A DNA stretch of 64,000 nt from JACKJP01 sp050249695 (GTDB lineage: Bacteria; Pseudomonadota; Alphaproteobacteria; Rhizobiales; Tepidamorphaceae). Positions 16,866 to 26,123 of this stretch are shown here, piece by piece (position 1 is the first letter of the stretch; each line of letters starts with the position of its first letter). Made by a program: the position numbers and the translations under genes. Below the pieces are notes generated by a model that made no database searches, was not told the origin of the DNA, and saw only the letters and a program-made list of their open reading frames with translations. The stretch is taken from contig JBFWQA010000001.1 of NCBI GenBank assembly GCA_050249695.1, positions 186,001-250,000 on the forward strand, written 5' to 3'.

Positions 16866-18161
16866 CTATTTGAACAACAGATACGGCAGCCAGAGCACGA
16901 TGCCCGGGAATACCGCGATGATGCAGATGCGGATGATATCGGCGACGATGAACGGAATGACGCCGGTGAATATCTTCCGCATGCTGATGTCCGGCACCAT
17001 CGACTTGATGACGAAGAGATTGATGCCGATCGGCGGAGTGATCAGCCCGATTTCCGTCGAGATGACGACAAGCAGGCCGAACCAGACCGGATCATATCCA
17101 AGCGCCGTAATGATCGGGAAGAACACCGGGACCGTGATCAGGATCATCGACACGCTCTCCAGCACGCAGCCGAGCACGATATAGACGGCAATGATGATGA
17201 AGATGATGCCGAGCGGCGGGATGTTCGTGTTCTGGACGAGCTGCTCCAGATAGTGATGAACGCCCGTGAGGTTGATAAACTCGACAAACACGGAAGCGCC
17301 GAAAAGGATGGCGAACATCGCCGTAGAGACCATGGCGGTATCGACAAAGATGCCCCAGAGCTCCTTCCAGCTCAGGGCCTTGGCGAAGACCGCGAATGCA
17401 AGCGCACCGACGGCGCCGATGCCGGCCGCTTCCGTCGCCGTGAAGAGACCCGAATAGATGCCGCCCATGACGAGGGTGAAAAGGATGATGACCGGCCAGA
17501 TCGCGCGCAGCGAATGGATGCGCTCCCCCCAGGTTGCCTTTTCGGCGCGCGGCGCCGCGCTCGGGCGGCGCCATGCGACCCAGCGGATCGCCAGCACGTA
17601 GCCAAGCACGCCAAGGATGCCGGGGATGATGCCGCCGGCGAACAGCATGCCGATATGGCTCTGCGTTGTGATCGCGTAGATGACCATGATGACGCTGGGC
17701 GGAATCAGGATGCCGAGGGTTCCGCCCGCGGCAAGCGTTGCGGCCGACAGGCCGTCCGCGTAGCCATATTTGCGCATCGACGGCATCGCCACTTTCGACA
17801 TGGTGGCGGCCGTGGCAACGCTGGAGCCGCAGATGGCCCCGAAACCGCCGCAGGCGACGATGGTCGCCATGGCAAGACCACCGCGCCGGTGCCCGATGAA
17901 GAGCTGCGCCGAACGGAACAGATTGCCGGAGATGCCGGCGCCGGCGACAAGGTTGCCCATCAGCACGAACAGCGGCAGCACCGAAAGCGAGTAGGACATT
18001 GTCGAGGATTGCGCCGACATGCCGACGATCGTCCGTGCAGGTATTTCACCTGTCGTGTAGAAAAGGCCGATGAAGCCTACCACAGCAAGGACGATGGCGA
18101 TCGGAAGCCGTAGGAAGATCAGGGCGAGCGAGGCCGCGAAGGCGATCAGAGTAGCAATCAT
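16866..18161 (-). CDS. dctM: TRAP transporter large permease DctM (second system)
   Basis: 431-aa DctM-family permease. Family stretches: ACGGFGAICGSSVATAATMS, GTLGILIPPSVIMVIYA and the C-terminal ITPPIGINLFVIKS. The ATG at 18161 overlaps the dctQ stop by 4 bp. Unlike the first system there is no binding protein beside it. The only nearby candidates are the three orphan DctP genes at 22466-26099 on the other strand. Located between a CoA-transferase and an ACAD, so uptake and the first metabolic steps appear to be transcribed together. Confidence 0.93.
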   Translation of the reverse strand: MIATLIAFAASLALIFLRLPIAIVLAVVGFIGLFYTTGEIPARTIVGMSAQSSTMSYSLSVLPLFVLMGNLVAGAGISGNLFRSAQLFIGHRRGGLAMATIVACGGFGAICGSSVATAATMSKVAMPSMRKYGYADGLSAATLAAGGTLGILIPPSVIMVIYAITTQSHIGMLFAGGIIPGILGVLGYVLAIRWVAWRRPSAAPRAEKATWGERIHSLRAIWPVIILFTLVMGGIYSGLFTATEAAGIGAVGALAFAVFAKALSWKELWGIFVDTAMVSTAMFAILFGASVFVEFINLTGVHHYLEQLVQNTNIPPLGIIFIIIAVYIVLGCVLESVSMILITVPVFFPIITALGYDPVWFGLLVVISTEIGLITPPIGINLFVIKSMVPDISMRKIFTGVIPFIVADIIRICIIAVFPGIVLWLPYLLFK

Positions 18162-18649
18162 GGCGCAACCACCTTCTTTGTGCGATTCTTCAGGTGCAGG
18201 GCCTGCTGCCCGGCGGCAATCAGCGACGCGATGATCGTGATGATCGAGAAGACGAAAAGCGTCCACCACACCCACGACCAGTTGAGTCCGAGCTGCGGCA
18301 GGATCTCACCCGAACGCGCCGTGCGCTCGGCGAATACCTGAACCTGAAGCGTAAGGATATAGAACACCGCCGCTGTCATCAGGCTGGCGATGATGTTGAT
18401 AACGCGGGCGAAGACCGAGTCCTCGCTGACCTGCAGCAGTTCGACGCAGATATGTCCAAGATTGAGCGCGATCAGCGGAAACGACCCGAAGGCCATCGCC
18501 GCCATCAGCAACTCGGTCATCTCCGTTCCCCACGGAAGCGGCGCGTTGAACAGGTTGCGAAGAAAGACGTCCGTGAAGACGATGGTCATCAGGCAGAAGA
18601 GGGCTATGCCCACAAATGCCATCAGCACCCGTTTGAAGATTGTGATCAT
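18158..18649 (-). CDS. dctQ: TRAP transporter small permease DctQ (second system)
   Basis: 163-aa four-helix DctQ protein (MITIFKRVLMAFVGIALFC start). It shows LPWGTEMTELLMAAMAFGSF and the C-terminal WWTLFVFSIITIIASLI helix. The start at 18649 overlaps the CoA-transferase stop by 4 bp (ATGA), and its own stop overlaps dctM the same way. An in-frame ATG at 18709 would lie inside the upstream gene and is rejected. Translationally coupled three-gene block. Confidence 0.88.
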   Translation of the reverse strand: MITIFKRVLMAFVGIALFCLMTIVFTDVFLRNLFNAPLPWGTEMTELLMAAMAFGSFPLIALNLGHICVELLQVSEDSVFARVINIIASLMTAAVFYILTLQVQVFAERTARSGEILPQLGLNWSWVWWTLFVFSIITIIASLIAAGQQALHLKNRTKKVVAP

Positions 18650-19785
18650 GATTGAAACACCGTTCCCTCTGCCAACAGTGGCTCCCATTTTTGCTGGTCG
18701 ATCCCCCAATCGCCCAGTATTTCCGTGCTGTTCTCGCCGGGTGCTGGCGTTGCCCGGCGTAGGCTCCCAGGCGTCCGCGACAGTCGTGGCGCAGGCGAGG
18801 GGTGCATCAGCCCGTTGAACCGCTGATGGGCGCCGCGTGCGACCATCTGCGGATGCTCGAATGCTTCATTGATCGACAGGACCGGCGAAAGGCATGCATC
18901 TCTGCCCTTGGCGGACTTCATCCACTGATCGAGCGTCTTCGTGCGGAAGCGGTCTGCGAACAGCTTCTTGAGTTCAGGCCAGTTCTCGCGGTCGTCGCGG
19001 CTCGGGATCGCATGCTCATCGAACCCGAGGACCTGCAGGAGCGCCGCGTAGAACTGCGGCTCCATCGCGCCGACTGCGACATACTTGCCGTCACCGGTCT
19101 CGTAGCAGCCATAGTCGGGGGAGCCGCCATCGACGATGTTGTCTCCGCGCTTGTCGGTCCACGTGCCCTGCTGCCGGAACGCCTGGAATGCTGACATCAG
19201 ATGCGAGACGCCTTCGATCATGGCCATGTCCACGACCTGCCCCTTGCCCGAGCGGCGGGCTTCGTGCAGCGCGGCGAGAATGCCGAACGCCAGATACATG
19301 CCTCCGCCGCCGAGATCGGCGACGAGATTGAGCGGCGGCGCAGGGGGCATGTCCTGATACCCTATGCAGTGCAGGGCACCGGTCAGCGCGAGATAATTGA
19401 TGTCATGGCCCGCTTCCATGGCCATCGGGCCATCCTGCCCCCAGCCGGTCATGCGCGCGAAAACGAGCGCCGGGTTGCGCGCGATGCAGGCGTCGGGCCC
19501 GAGGCCCAGTCGATCGATGACGCCTGGACGAAATCCCTCGATGACGACATCGGCCTTGCCGATCAGATCGAGAGCGATATCCACCCCGGAAGGGCTCTTC
19601 AGATTGAGCGACACCGACCGTTTGTTGCGGTTGTAGAAATCGTATTTCGGGTCCAGCAACGGTGCGCCGGGGCGGTCGATGCGAATCACATCCGCGCCGA
19701 AATCGGCCAGCAGCCCGCCCGCGAAGGGGCCCGGTCCCTGGCCGGCGAATTCGACCACGCGCACGTCGGAAAAAGGTCCGGTCAT
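18646..19785 (-). CDS. Class III (CaiB/BaiF) CoA-transferase
   Basis: 379-aa family III CoA-transferase. VRVVEFAGQGPGPFAGGLLADFGADVIRI is the usual N-terminal block (in part), followed by NRNKRSVSLNLKS and EGFRPGVIDRLGLG. Its AGHDINYLALTGAL segment is typical of the alpha-methylacyl-CoA racemase subgroup of this family (DxNY). It could therefore be a racemase acting on 2-methyl-branched acyl-CoAs rather than a transferase. First gene of the minus-strand unit with dctQ, dctM and ACAD. A racemase would fit branched (isobutyryl- or terpenoid-type) intermediates; biochemistry is needed to decide. Confidence 0.83.
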   Translation of the reverse strand: MTGPFSDVRVVEFAGQGPGPFAGGLLADFGADVIRIDRPGAPLLDPKYDFYNRNKRSVSLNLKSPSGVDIALDLIGKADVVIEGFRPGVIDRLGLGPDACIARNPALVFARMTGWGQDGPMAMEAGHDINYLALTGALHCIGYQDMPPAPPLNLVADLGGGGMYLAFGILAALHEARRSGKGQVVDMAMIEGVSHLMSAFQAFRQQGTWTDKRGDNIVDGGSPDYGCYETGDGKYVAVGAMEPQFYAALLQVLGFDEHAIPSRDDRENWPELKKLFADRFRTKTLDQWMKSAKGRDACLSPVLSINEAFEHPQMVARGAHQRFNGLMHPSPAPRLSRTPGSLRRATPAPGENSTEILGDWGIDQQKWEPLLAEGTVFQS

Positions 19786-20053
19786 ATGGATGGTCTACGC
19801 GCTGACGGTCCGGTCGCGCGCCCCCTCAAGATGTGTGGAATTTGCGTGCACCGGTGCGGTGAGCATCGCAAGACAATTCCTCCCCCAGTAACGAATACGC
19901 ATTCTTATTGTTTGCTACATTACCTTATTTACGGTAACAAGTCTCTCCAGTCGGATCAAGCTGTGTTCTCGTGACACTTGTGACCCGATCAACACATCTG
20001 TGCACAAAAAGAGCCGCAAGCCAATGTGCGGCCGGGTCCCTAAGGAGGAACGG
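19786..20053. promoter_or_regulatory. Divergent promoter region with TTACC/GGTAA dyad
   Basis: 268-bp gap between the divergent CoA-transferase/racemase gene and the crotonase. Contains an inverted repeat TTACC-N8-GGTAA (19920-19937). A poor relative of the shared operator (8 of 14) near 19895-19908 is not called. Nothing else recognisable. Confidence 0.35.
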
Positions 20054-20824
20054 ATGCAATGGAGCGCCATAGCCGTCGATATCTCGTCTGATGGCTTTGC
20101 GACGATCACTCTCAATCGGCCGGACCGGCTCAACACCTTGTCGATACAGCTTCGGCAGGAGCTGGATGCTGCGGTGGAGCAACTCGAGGCCGATCCGAAT
20201 ATCCATGTGCTTATTCTCACCGGTAAGGGGAAGGTGTTCTCCGCCGGCATGGAGATCACCGAATGGGGTGAGCCGGGCGTTTCCGCGCAGGCTTATGTGC
20301 ATGATGCCGCGGCTTCGCTAGGCAAGTTCACCGGCCCCGTCATCGGTGCGATCAACGGCCTGGCGCTGACGGGCGGCCTGGAGCTTTCGCTTGCATGCGA
20401 TTTCCTCATCGCGTCCGAGAAGGCGCGTTTCGCCGACAGTCACGTACAGGTCGGGCTGCTGCCGGGCTGGGGTGGTTCGGTTCGGCTGGCGCGCCGCATC
20501 GGCATCGGGCGGGCGTTGGAGATGGCGATGACCGCGCGCTTCGTTGAGGCCGACGAAGCTTTGGCTTGGGGCCTTGTCAATCATGTGGTCCCGGCAGAAG
20601 AGCTGCTGCCCCTTGCGGAAAAGCTCGCGCGCCAGATGCTCGCCAACCGCCTCGACGGCGTGCGCCTCTACAAGCGCATTCTGCTCGAAGAACAGAATCT
20701 GGCCTTTCCGGAGGCGTTGGCCTTCGAGAGGACTACCTCGAAGAATCTGAGCGCGAGCGTCACCTTGGAGGATTTGCTCGGCCGCCTGGAGAGCCTCAAG
20801 GGACGCGGCAGCGCGAGGAAGTAG
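20054..20824 (+). CDS. Enoyl-CoA hydratase/isomerase family protein with one catalytic Glu replaced
   Basis: 256-aa crotonase-fold protein. The oxyanion-hole region GKVFSAGMEITEW and the first catalytic Glu in GGLELSLACD are present. Where hydratases have the second Glu (PEI before GLLPG) this protein reads DSHVQVGLLPGWGG, so His or Ser replaces it. It may be an isomerase, hydrolase or lyase rather than a hydratase. Start ATG 20054 has the ideal AAGGAGGA; an in-frame ATG at 20000 is rejected. Followed by an acyl-CoA synthetase after 48 bp. Confidence 0.82.
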   Translation: MQWSAIAVDISSDGFATITLNRPDRLNTLSIQLRQELDAAVEQLEADPNIHVLILTGKGKVFSAGMEITEWGEPGVSAQAYVHDAAASLGKFTGPVIGAINGLALTGGLELSLACDFLIASEKARFADSHVQVGLLPGWGGSVRLARRIGIGRALEMAMTARFVEADEALAWGLVNHVVPAEELLPLAEKLARQMLANRLDGVRLYKRILLEEQNLAFPEALAFERTTSKNLSASVTLEDLLGRLESLKGRGSARK

Positions 20825-20872
20825 GCGGCTCGCTGGGGCCGGCAGGAAAACGGGAAGGTTGGGGGAAGGATC

Positions 20873-22429
20873 TTGCAGGGAACATTGCTGCTCAAACAGG
20901 CGCTTGCGCTTAATTCTCGCGGCACCGCGACGATCTGTGGCGAACGAAGGCGCACCTGGGAAGAAATTGGGTCTCGCGTCCCGCGCGTCGCTGCGGCGTT
21001 GCGCGGCTTCGGTGTGAGGGATGGCGCCTTTGTCGCGGTGCTCGCGATGAACTCCGATCGCTATCTGGAAATGTTCTACGCCGTCCCCTGGGCCGGTGGC
21101 GCATTCGCGCCGATGAACATTCGCTGGTCGGCGGCAGAGAACGCCTATGCGCTGGAGGATTGCAGGGCGATCGTCCTGTGCGTCGATGAGCACTTCGCCG
21201 ATCAGGGCAGAGAACTGAAAGCGAAGTTTCCGCAGCTCAAGGCCCTGATATTCATTGGCGAGGGGACCACGCCGGAGGGCATGGTCTCCTATGAAGACCT
21301 GATCCTATCGACCGAGCCCATGGAAGACGCCAACCGGAAGGGAGACGACCTCTACGCCGTCTTCTATACCGGCGGCACGACCGGCCAGCCCAAGGGTGTT
21401 GCGTTGTCGCACCAGGCCCTCAGTTCAGCGGCCGTCGCCTGGCTGGCCATGCTGCCCGATATCGAAGATCTGAGCTTCGCCTATGTCGGCGGCTTCTTCC
21501 ATTTCTCAGGCGCGAGCCCCGTGCACTACATCACGCTCGCCGGCGGCACGCATGTCATCCTGCCGAAATTCGAGCCGGTTCCGATCATGCAGGCGATTGC
21601 GGCTCACAAGGTGACCAACGCGGTGCTGGTGCCGATCATGGTCACGACGTTGATCAACCATCCCGATTTCGACAAATATGATCTCAGCAGCCTTCGCACA
21701 TGCATCTATGGTGGTTCGCCCATGCCCGAAGCGCTGATGGCGGCGGCGTCCAAGAAGCTGCCGGGTTGGCGCTTTTATCAGATCTACGGCATGACCGAGA
21801 CGGGCGGCTTTGCCACGATGCTGCGTTGGCGGGACCACATATTCGAAGGGCCGAAGGCATCGCGTGTGCGTTCCTGCGGCCAGCCCGGTCCCGGTGTTGA
21901 AGTCAAGGTCGTCGATCCCGATGGCATCGAAGTGCCGCGCGGCGAACTCGGCGAAATCATCATGCGCAGCGACTATTTGATGACCGGCTATCTCAACAAG
22001 CCGGAGCAGACAGCCGAGGTTCTCAAGGACGGATGGATGTTCTCCGGTGATGCCGGCACGATGGACGAGGACGGTTTCCTTTCCGTCGCCGACCGCGTGA
22101 AGGATATGATCGTCACCGGCGGCGAAAACGTCTTTTCCGTAGAGGTGGAACGCGCGCTCTATCACCATCCGGCGGTGCAGGAAGCAGCCGTTATCGGCAT
22201 TCCGAGCGAGGCATGGGGCGAGGCCGTTCACGCCATCGTCGTCCTGAAGAAGGGAGCTTCGGCGAGCGAGGACGAAATCATCGCCCATTGCCGCACGCTG
22301 ATCGGCGGCTACAAATGCCCCAAATCCGTCGAATTCCGGACCGAGCCTCTGCCCTTGGGGCCGGCGAACAAGGTCCAGAAAAACGTATTGCGCGACCCCT
22401 ACTGGGCGGGCCGTGCAAGAAAAATCTAA
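20873..22429 (+). CDS. AMP-binding acyl-CoA synthetase
   Basis: 518-aa class I adenylate-forming CoA ligase. The P-loop is FYTGGTTGQPKG; YGMTETGG, the DGWMFSGDAG hinge region and the VTGGENVFSVEVE core follow. The C-terminal catalytic lysine is in LGPANKVQKN. The start is a TTG at 20873 preceded by GGGGGAAGGA; no ATG fits, and the protein begins normally for the family. It follows a crotonase and precedes three TRAP binding proteins, so it likely activates the acid they import. Substrate not deducible. Confidence 0.88.
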   Translation: MQGTLLLKQALALNSRGTATICGERRRTWEEIGSRVPRVAAALRGFGVRDGAFVAVLAMNSDRYLEMFYAVPWAGGAFAPMNIRWSAAENAYALEDCRAIVLCVDEHFADQGRELKAKFPQLKALIFIGEGTTPEGMVSYEDLILSTEPMEDANRKGDDLYAVFYTGGTTGQPKGVALSHQALSSAAVAWLAMLPDIEDLSFAYVGGFFHFSGASPVHYITLAGGTHVILPKFEPVPIMQAIAAHKVTNAVLVPIMVTTLINHPDFDKYDLSSLRTCIYGGSPMPEALMAAASKKLPGWRFYQIYGMTETGGFATMLRWRDHIFEGPKASRVRSCGQPGPGVEVKVVDPDGIEVPRGELGEIIMRSDYLMTGYLNKPEQTAEVLKDGWMFSGDAGTMDEDGFLSVADRVKDMIVTGGENVFSVEVERALYHHPAVQEAAVIGIPSEAWGEAVHAIVVLKKGASASEDEIIAHCRTLIGGYKCPKSVEFRTEPLPLGPANKVQKNVLRDPYWAGRARKI

Positions 22430-22465
22430 AGCCCGGATCCTGTCATTCATCATTGGAGGTTATTG

Positions 22466-23497
22466 ATGAAGTTTTCCAATTATCTCGCTGGGGTAGCCGC
22501 ATCCTGTGCGCTCATTGCCGGCTTTGCTTCTGGTGCGAACGCTGCGGAAATGACCCTGCGCTATTCCAACTGGCTTCCCGCCGGTTATCACCTGACCGAA
22601 GGTGTCATGAAGCCGTGGATGGAAGACGTGGCGCGGGTGACCGAAGGGCGCGTCAAGGTTGAGATGCTGCCCAAGGTCGTCGGCACGGTGAACGGCCAGT
22701 ACGATGTTGCGGCCGATGGCCTTGCCGATGTCGTGCTGTTTCCCGTCGCCTACGCGCCCGGCCGTTTTCCGGTCGAGGACGGTCTGGAGCTTCCCTTCGT
22801 CGGCACCGACCCGCTGAAGCGCTCGGTTGCCACCTGGGACATCTACAAGAAATACATGGAGCCGCTTGGCGTCTTCAAGGAAGTCCATGTGGTCTCGATC
22901 TTCTCGAGCAACTCGACACACCCGATGACGACCAGCAAGCCCGTCAAGTCGATTGACGATTTCAAGGGGCTGAAGCTTCGCAGCCCGTCGCCGGCGGTGA
23001 CGCAGGAAATCGAACTGCTCGGCGGCGTTGCCGTCTCCAAGCCGATTTCGGAACTCTACGAACTGCTTTCCGGCGGCATCGTGGACGGCGCGATCATCCC
23101 GATCGACACGGTCAAGGGCTTCAAGCTCGACGGCGCGCTGAAGCACATCACCGTGATTCCGGGCGGTCTGTCGAACAACATGGTCATGATCGCCATGAAC
23201 CCGGCCGCATGGGCGAAGATTTCCGATGCCGACAAGAAGGCGATCGACGAGGTTTCCGGCGCGTTCATGGCCAAACGCAACGGCGAGGTGATCAAGAAGA
23301 AGCTTGAGGAATCCTATGATGTTCTCAAGGCGGCCGGCATCACGATCGAGGATGCCTCGCCCGAATTCGCCAACGCGCTGAAGGAGAAGCTGAAGCCAGT
23401 CGTCGAGGATTGGTACAAGCGCGCCAAGGCGGCGGGTCTTGAGAATCCGGAAGCCTTCCTGAAGGAGCTTTCCGACGCTTCCGGCGGCATCTACTAG
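22466..23497 (+). CDS. dctP: TRAP substrate-binding protein DctP, tandem copy 1
   Basis: 343-aa periplasmic DctP receptor. Signal peptide MKFSNYLAGVAASCALIAG with cleavage near GANA/AE. The mature part begins MTLRYSNWLPAGYH. LRSPSPAVTQE carries the conserved substrate-carboxylate Arg. TGGAGGT precedes the ATG. No permease gene adjoins it. The mature region is almost identical in DNA to the next gene (23740), whereas the signal peptide and promoter regions are unrelated, which points to recent duplication with gene conversion. The receptor may feed the dctQM pair at 16866-18649. Confidence 0.9.
   Translation: MKFSNYLAGVAASCALIAGFASGANAAEMTLRYSNWLPAGYHLTEGVMKPWMEDVARVTEGRVKVEMLPKVVGTVNGQYDVAADGLADVVLFPVAYAPGRFPVEDGLELPFVGTDPLKRSVATWDIYKKYMEPLGVFKEVHVVSIFSSNSTHPMTTSKPVKSIDDFKGLKLRSPSPAVTQEIELLGGVAVSKPISELYELLSGGIVDGAIIPIDTVKGFKLDGALKHITVIPGGLSNNMVMIAMNPAAWAKISDADKKAIDEVSGAFMAKRNGEVIKKKLEESYDVLKAAGITIEDASPEFANALKEKLKPVVEDWYKRAKAAGLENPEAFLKELSDASGGIY
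22557..23497 (+). repeat. Long direct repeat, copy 1 (DctP coding)
   Basis: Starting at TGCGCTATTCC, this stretch matches 23831-24771 at constant offset 1274 bp with only scattered differences. The first 300 bp differ at about three bases. A cluster of changes lies near 23196-23245, then near-identity resumes. The similarity continues into the downstream terminator. Confidence 0.9.
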
Positions 23498-23525
23498 GAC
23501 CGCCATACGAGTTGAAATCACGCAG

Positions 23526-23555
23526 ACCCCGCGGCGTTCGCGTCGCGGGGTTTTT
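23526..23555 (+). terminator. Intrinsic terminator after DctP copy 1
   Basis: ACCCCGCG / CGCGGGGT stem followed by TTTTT. The same hairpin with two changes follows copy 2, showing that the terminator was part of the duplicated unit. Confidence 0.85.
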
Positions 23556-23739
23556 CGTATGCCTGATCTATTATTACAGATGTATATGGTAAGAATTCGA
23601 CCATGTTAATGAAAGCACTCGGATTCTCGGCCAAGTGATTGCTAATGAACGACGAAATTAGATAATATCCCCCTCGGCGTTAAAGAAATCGTTCAGTTCG
23701 ATGGTCGAAAAGACGGTCGCGCCAATTGGGAGGATAGAG

Positions 23740-24771
23740 ATGAGTTTTCACGCCAGAATTCTGGGCACCGCTGCCGCTGCGGCCGCTGTGACCTTCATGT
23801 CGTTCGCGGCAAATGCCGCGGATATCACCTTGCGCTATTCCAACTGGCTTCCCGCCGGCTATCACCTGACCGAAGGTGTCATGAAGCCTTGGATGGAAGA
23901 CGTGGCGCGGGTGACCGAAGGGCGCGTCAAGGTTGAGATGCTGCCCAAGGTCGTCGGCACGGTGAACGGCCAGTACGATGTTGCGGCCGATGGCCTTGCC
24001 GATGTCGTGCTGTTTCCCGTCGCCTACGCGCCCGGCCGTTTTCCGGTCGAGGACGGTCTGGAGCTTCCCTTCGTCGGCACCGACCCGCTGAAGCGCTCGG
24101 TTGCCACCTGGGACATCTACAAGAAATACATGGAGCCGCTTGGCGTCTTCAAGGAAGTCCATGTCGTCTCGATCTTTTCGAGCAACTCGACACACCCGAT
24201 GACGACCAGCAAGCCCGTCAAGTCGATTGACGATTTCAAGGGGCTGAAGCTTCGCAGCCCGTCGCCGGCGGTGACGCAGGAAGTCGAACTGCTCGGCGGC
24301 GTTGCCGTCTCCAAGCCGATTTCGGAACTCTACGAACTGCTTTCCGGCGGCATCGTGGACGGCGCGATCATCCCGCTCGACACGGTCAAGGGCTTCAAGC
24401 TCGACGGCGCGCTGAAGCACATCACCGTGATTCCGGGCGGCATGTCGAACAACATGGTCATGATCGCCATGAACAAGGCCGTCTGGGACAAGATCTCCGA
24501 AAAGGACAGGAAGGCGATCGACGAGGTCTCCGGCGCGTTCATGGCCAAGCGCAACGGCGAGGTGATCAAGAAGAAGCTTGAGGAATCCTACGATGTTCTC
24601 AAGGCGGCCGGCATCACGATCGAGGATGCCTCGCCCGAATTGGCCAACGCGCTGAAGGAGAAGCTGAAGCCAGTCGTCGAGGATTGGTACAAGCGCGCCA
24701 AGGCGGCGGGTCTTCAGAATCCGGAAGCCTTCCTGAAGGAGCTTTCCGACGCTTCCGGCGGCATCTACTAA
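23740..24771 (+). CDS. dctP: TRAP substrate-binding protein DctP, tandem copy 2
   Basis: 343-aa DctP receptor and near-duplicate of 22466-23497. The signal peptide MSFHARILGTAAAAAAVTFM is unrelated to that of copy 1. After DITLRYSNWLP the two mature proteins differ at only about a dozen positions, six of them clustered in KAVWDKISEKDRKA versus PAAWAKISDADKKA. GGGAGGA precedes the ATG at 23740. A 242-bp AT-richer gap after the copy-1 terminator should contain its own promoter. The copies may be expressed under different conditions while binding the same ligand. Confidence 0.9.
   Translation: MSFHARILGTAAAAAAVTFMSFAANAADITLRYSNWLPAGYHLTEGVMKPWMEDVARVTEGRVKVEMLPKVVGTVNGQYDVAADGLADVVLFPVAYAPGRFPVEDGLELPFVGTDPLKRSVATWDIYKKYMEPLGVFKEVHVVSIFSSNSTHPMTTSKPVKSIDDFKGLKLRSPSPAVTQEVELLGGVAVSKPISELYELLSGGIVDGAIIPLDTVKGFKLDGALKHITVIPGGMSNNMVMIAMNKAVWDKISEKDRKAIDEVSGAFMAKRNGEVIKKKLEESYDVLKAAGITIEDASPELANALKEKLKPVVEDWYKRAKAAGLQNPEAFLKELSDASGGIY
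23831..24771 (+). repeat. Long direct repeat, copy 2 (DctP coding)
   Basis: Second copy of the stretch at 22557-23497, offset 1274 bp. See the copy-1 entry for the pattern of differences. A repeat this long and this similar is a substrate for homologous deletion or amplification. Confidence 0.9.
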
Positions 24772-24799
24772 AACCGCCATCCGAATTGAGATCACGAGG

Positions 24800-24830
24800 A
24801 CCCCGCGACGTTCGCGCCGCGGGGTTTTTC
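24800..24830 (+). terminator. Intrinsic terminator after DctP copy 2
   Basis: ACCCCGCG / CGCGGGGT stem plus TTTTT, the duplicate of the hairpin at 23526. About 240 bp without a recognisable element separate it from the third binding-protein gene. Confidence 0.85.
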
Positions 24831-25070
24831 CTGCGCCGACTTTGCTTGCGACACGCTGAGCCGGTGCGTGCGCAACCCAGCCCGAACCTCTCGCCAAAGG
24901 CTTCGGGGCAATTTCGTTCACCGCGCAGAAAGTGAGCTTGGCTTATATTTGCCGCAGCGGAGCGATCAGTCTGCGTTCGTTTCAACAAAAAGCTTGTTAT
25001 GTCATCACGTTTCATGAACATAGGCGTGCTTGCCTTTGGTGAGCGGAAATCACTAATCAGGGAGGATGAG

Positions 25071-26099
25071 ATGATTTCGAATAAACTAGGTGGCGTCGCG
25101 CTCGCCGGTGCGCTGGTGCTGGCGCTCGGCGCGCCGCGGGCTGATGCCGAAAACATCACACTGAAATACTCAAACTGGTTGCCGACCGGCTATTCCATCA
25201 CCGAGAAGGTTGTGAAGCCGTGGATCGCGGACGTGGAGCGGGTCACGGAAGGCAGGGTCAAGGTGGAATTCCTGCCAAAGGCCGTCGGCACCGTGCCTGG
25301 CCAGTATGACGTGATCGCCGATGGTCTTGCCGATCTGTCGCTGATCGTGCCGGGTTACACGCCCGGTCGTTTCCCGCTCGTGGAGGGCCTCGAACTGCCT
25401 TTCCTCGGCGATGACCAGTCCAAGCGCGCCGTTGCCGCTCACAAGGCCTATGAAAAGTTCATCAAGCCGACCGGCGAACTGTCGGAAGTCCATCTCGTTG
25501 GCCTTTTCTCCAGCAATACGGCCCATTTCGTCATGAGCAAGGCCGTGATCAACAAGGTTGAGGACGTCAAGGGCCTGAAAGTGCGCAGCCCGAACCCGGT
25601 TGCCAATGCCGCACTGGGGCTGTTCGAAGCGGTCGCTGTCGCAAAGCCCGCCTCGGAAATCTACGAACTGATGTCGGGCGGCATCATCGACGGGGCCGTT
25701 TTCCCAATCGACGTGATCCAGCCGTTCAAACTTGATGGCGTCGCCAAGGAAGTCACCATGGTGCCTGGGGGGCTGACATCGACGCATCAGATGATCGCCA
25801 TGAGCAAGCAGGCCTGGGAGAAGATCTCCGAAGCGGATCGAAAGGCGATCGAAGCAGTGTCTGGCGTGGTGATGGCCGAAAGGGCCGGCAAGGTTCTTGC
25901 CGACAACCTTGCCGCCTCGAAGGCATTCCTCAAGGAAAAGGGCGTGAATGTCCGCACCGTGGACGATGCATTCATGAAGGAGGCCAAGGCAAGGCTTGCG
26001 CCGATCCGTCAGGAGTGGATCGAGAAGGCCAAGAAGGCTGGTCTCGCTGATCCCGAGGCAATGCTGACATTTGTCGAGAAGGAATCGGCCGGCATGTAA
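25071..26099 (+). CDS. dctP: TRAP substrate-binding protein DctP, third paralog
   Basis: 342-aa DctP receptor, clearly homologous to the tandem pair (ITLKYSNWLPTGYSITEKVV; VKVEFLPKAVGTVPGQYDV) but diverged along its whole length. Signal peptide MISNKLGGVALAGALVLALG with cleavage near ADA/EN. VRSPNPVANA holds the conserved Arg. GGGAGGATGAG before the ATG fixes the start; an in-frame ATG at 24999 is rejected. Ends at a strong terminator. With the other two it forms a receptor family sharing, by inference, one permease. Confidence 0.9.
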   Translation: MISNKLGGVALAGALVLALGAPRADAENITLKYSNWLPTGYSITEKVVKPWIADVERVTEGRVKVEFLPKAVGTVPGQYDVIADGLADLSLIVPGYTPGRFPLVEGLELPFLGDDQSKRAVAAHKAYEKFIKPTGELSEVHLVGLFSSNTAHFVMSKAVINKVEDVKGLKVRSPNPVANAALGLFEAVAVAKPASEIYELMSGGIIDGAVFPIDVIQPFKLDGVAKEVTMVPGGLTSTHQMIAMSKQAWEKISEADRKAIEAVSGVVMAERAGKVLADNLAASKAFLKEKGVNVRTVDDAFMKEAKARLAPIRQEWIEKAKKAGLADPEAMLTFVEKESAGM

Positions 26100-26123
26100 C
26101 GCCACCGCCGGTTCGAAAATGAC

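Noticed and set aside
19895..19908. A further copy of the shared operator before the crotonase at 20054
   Set aside because: Only 8 of 14 matches and no palindromic right half, below the level of the sites I accept.
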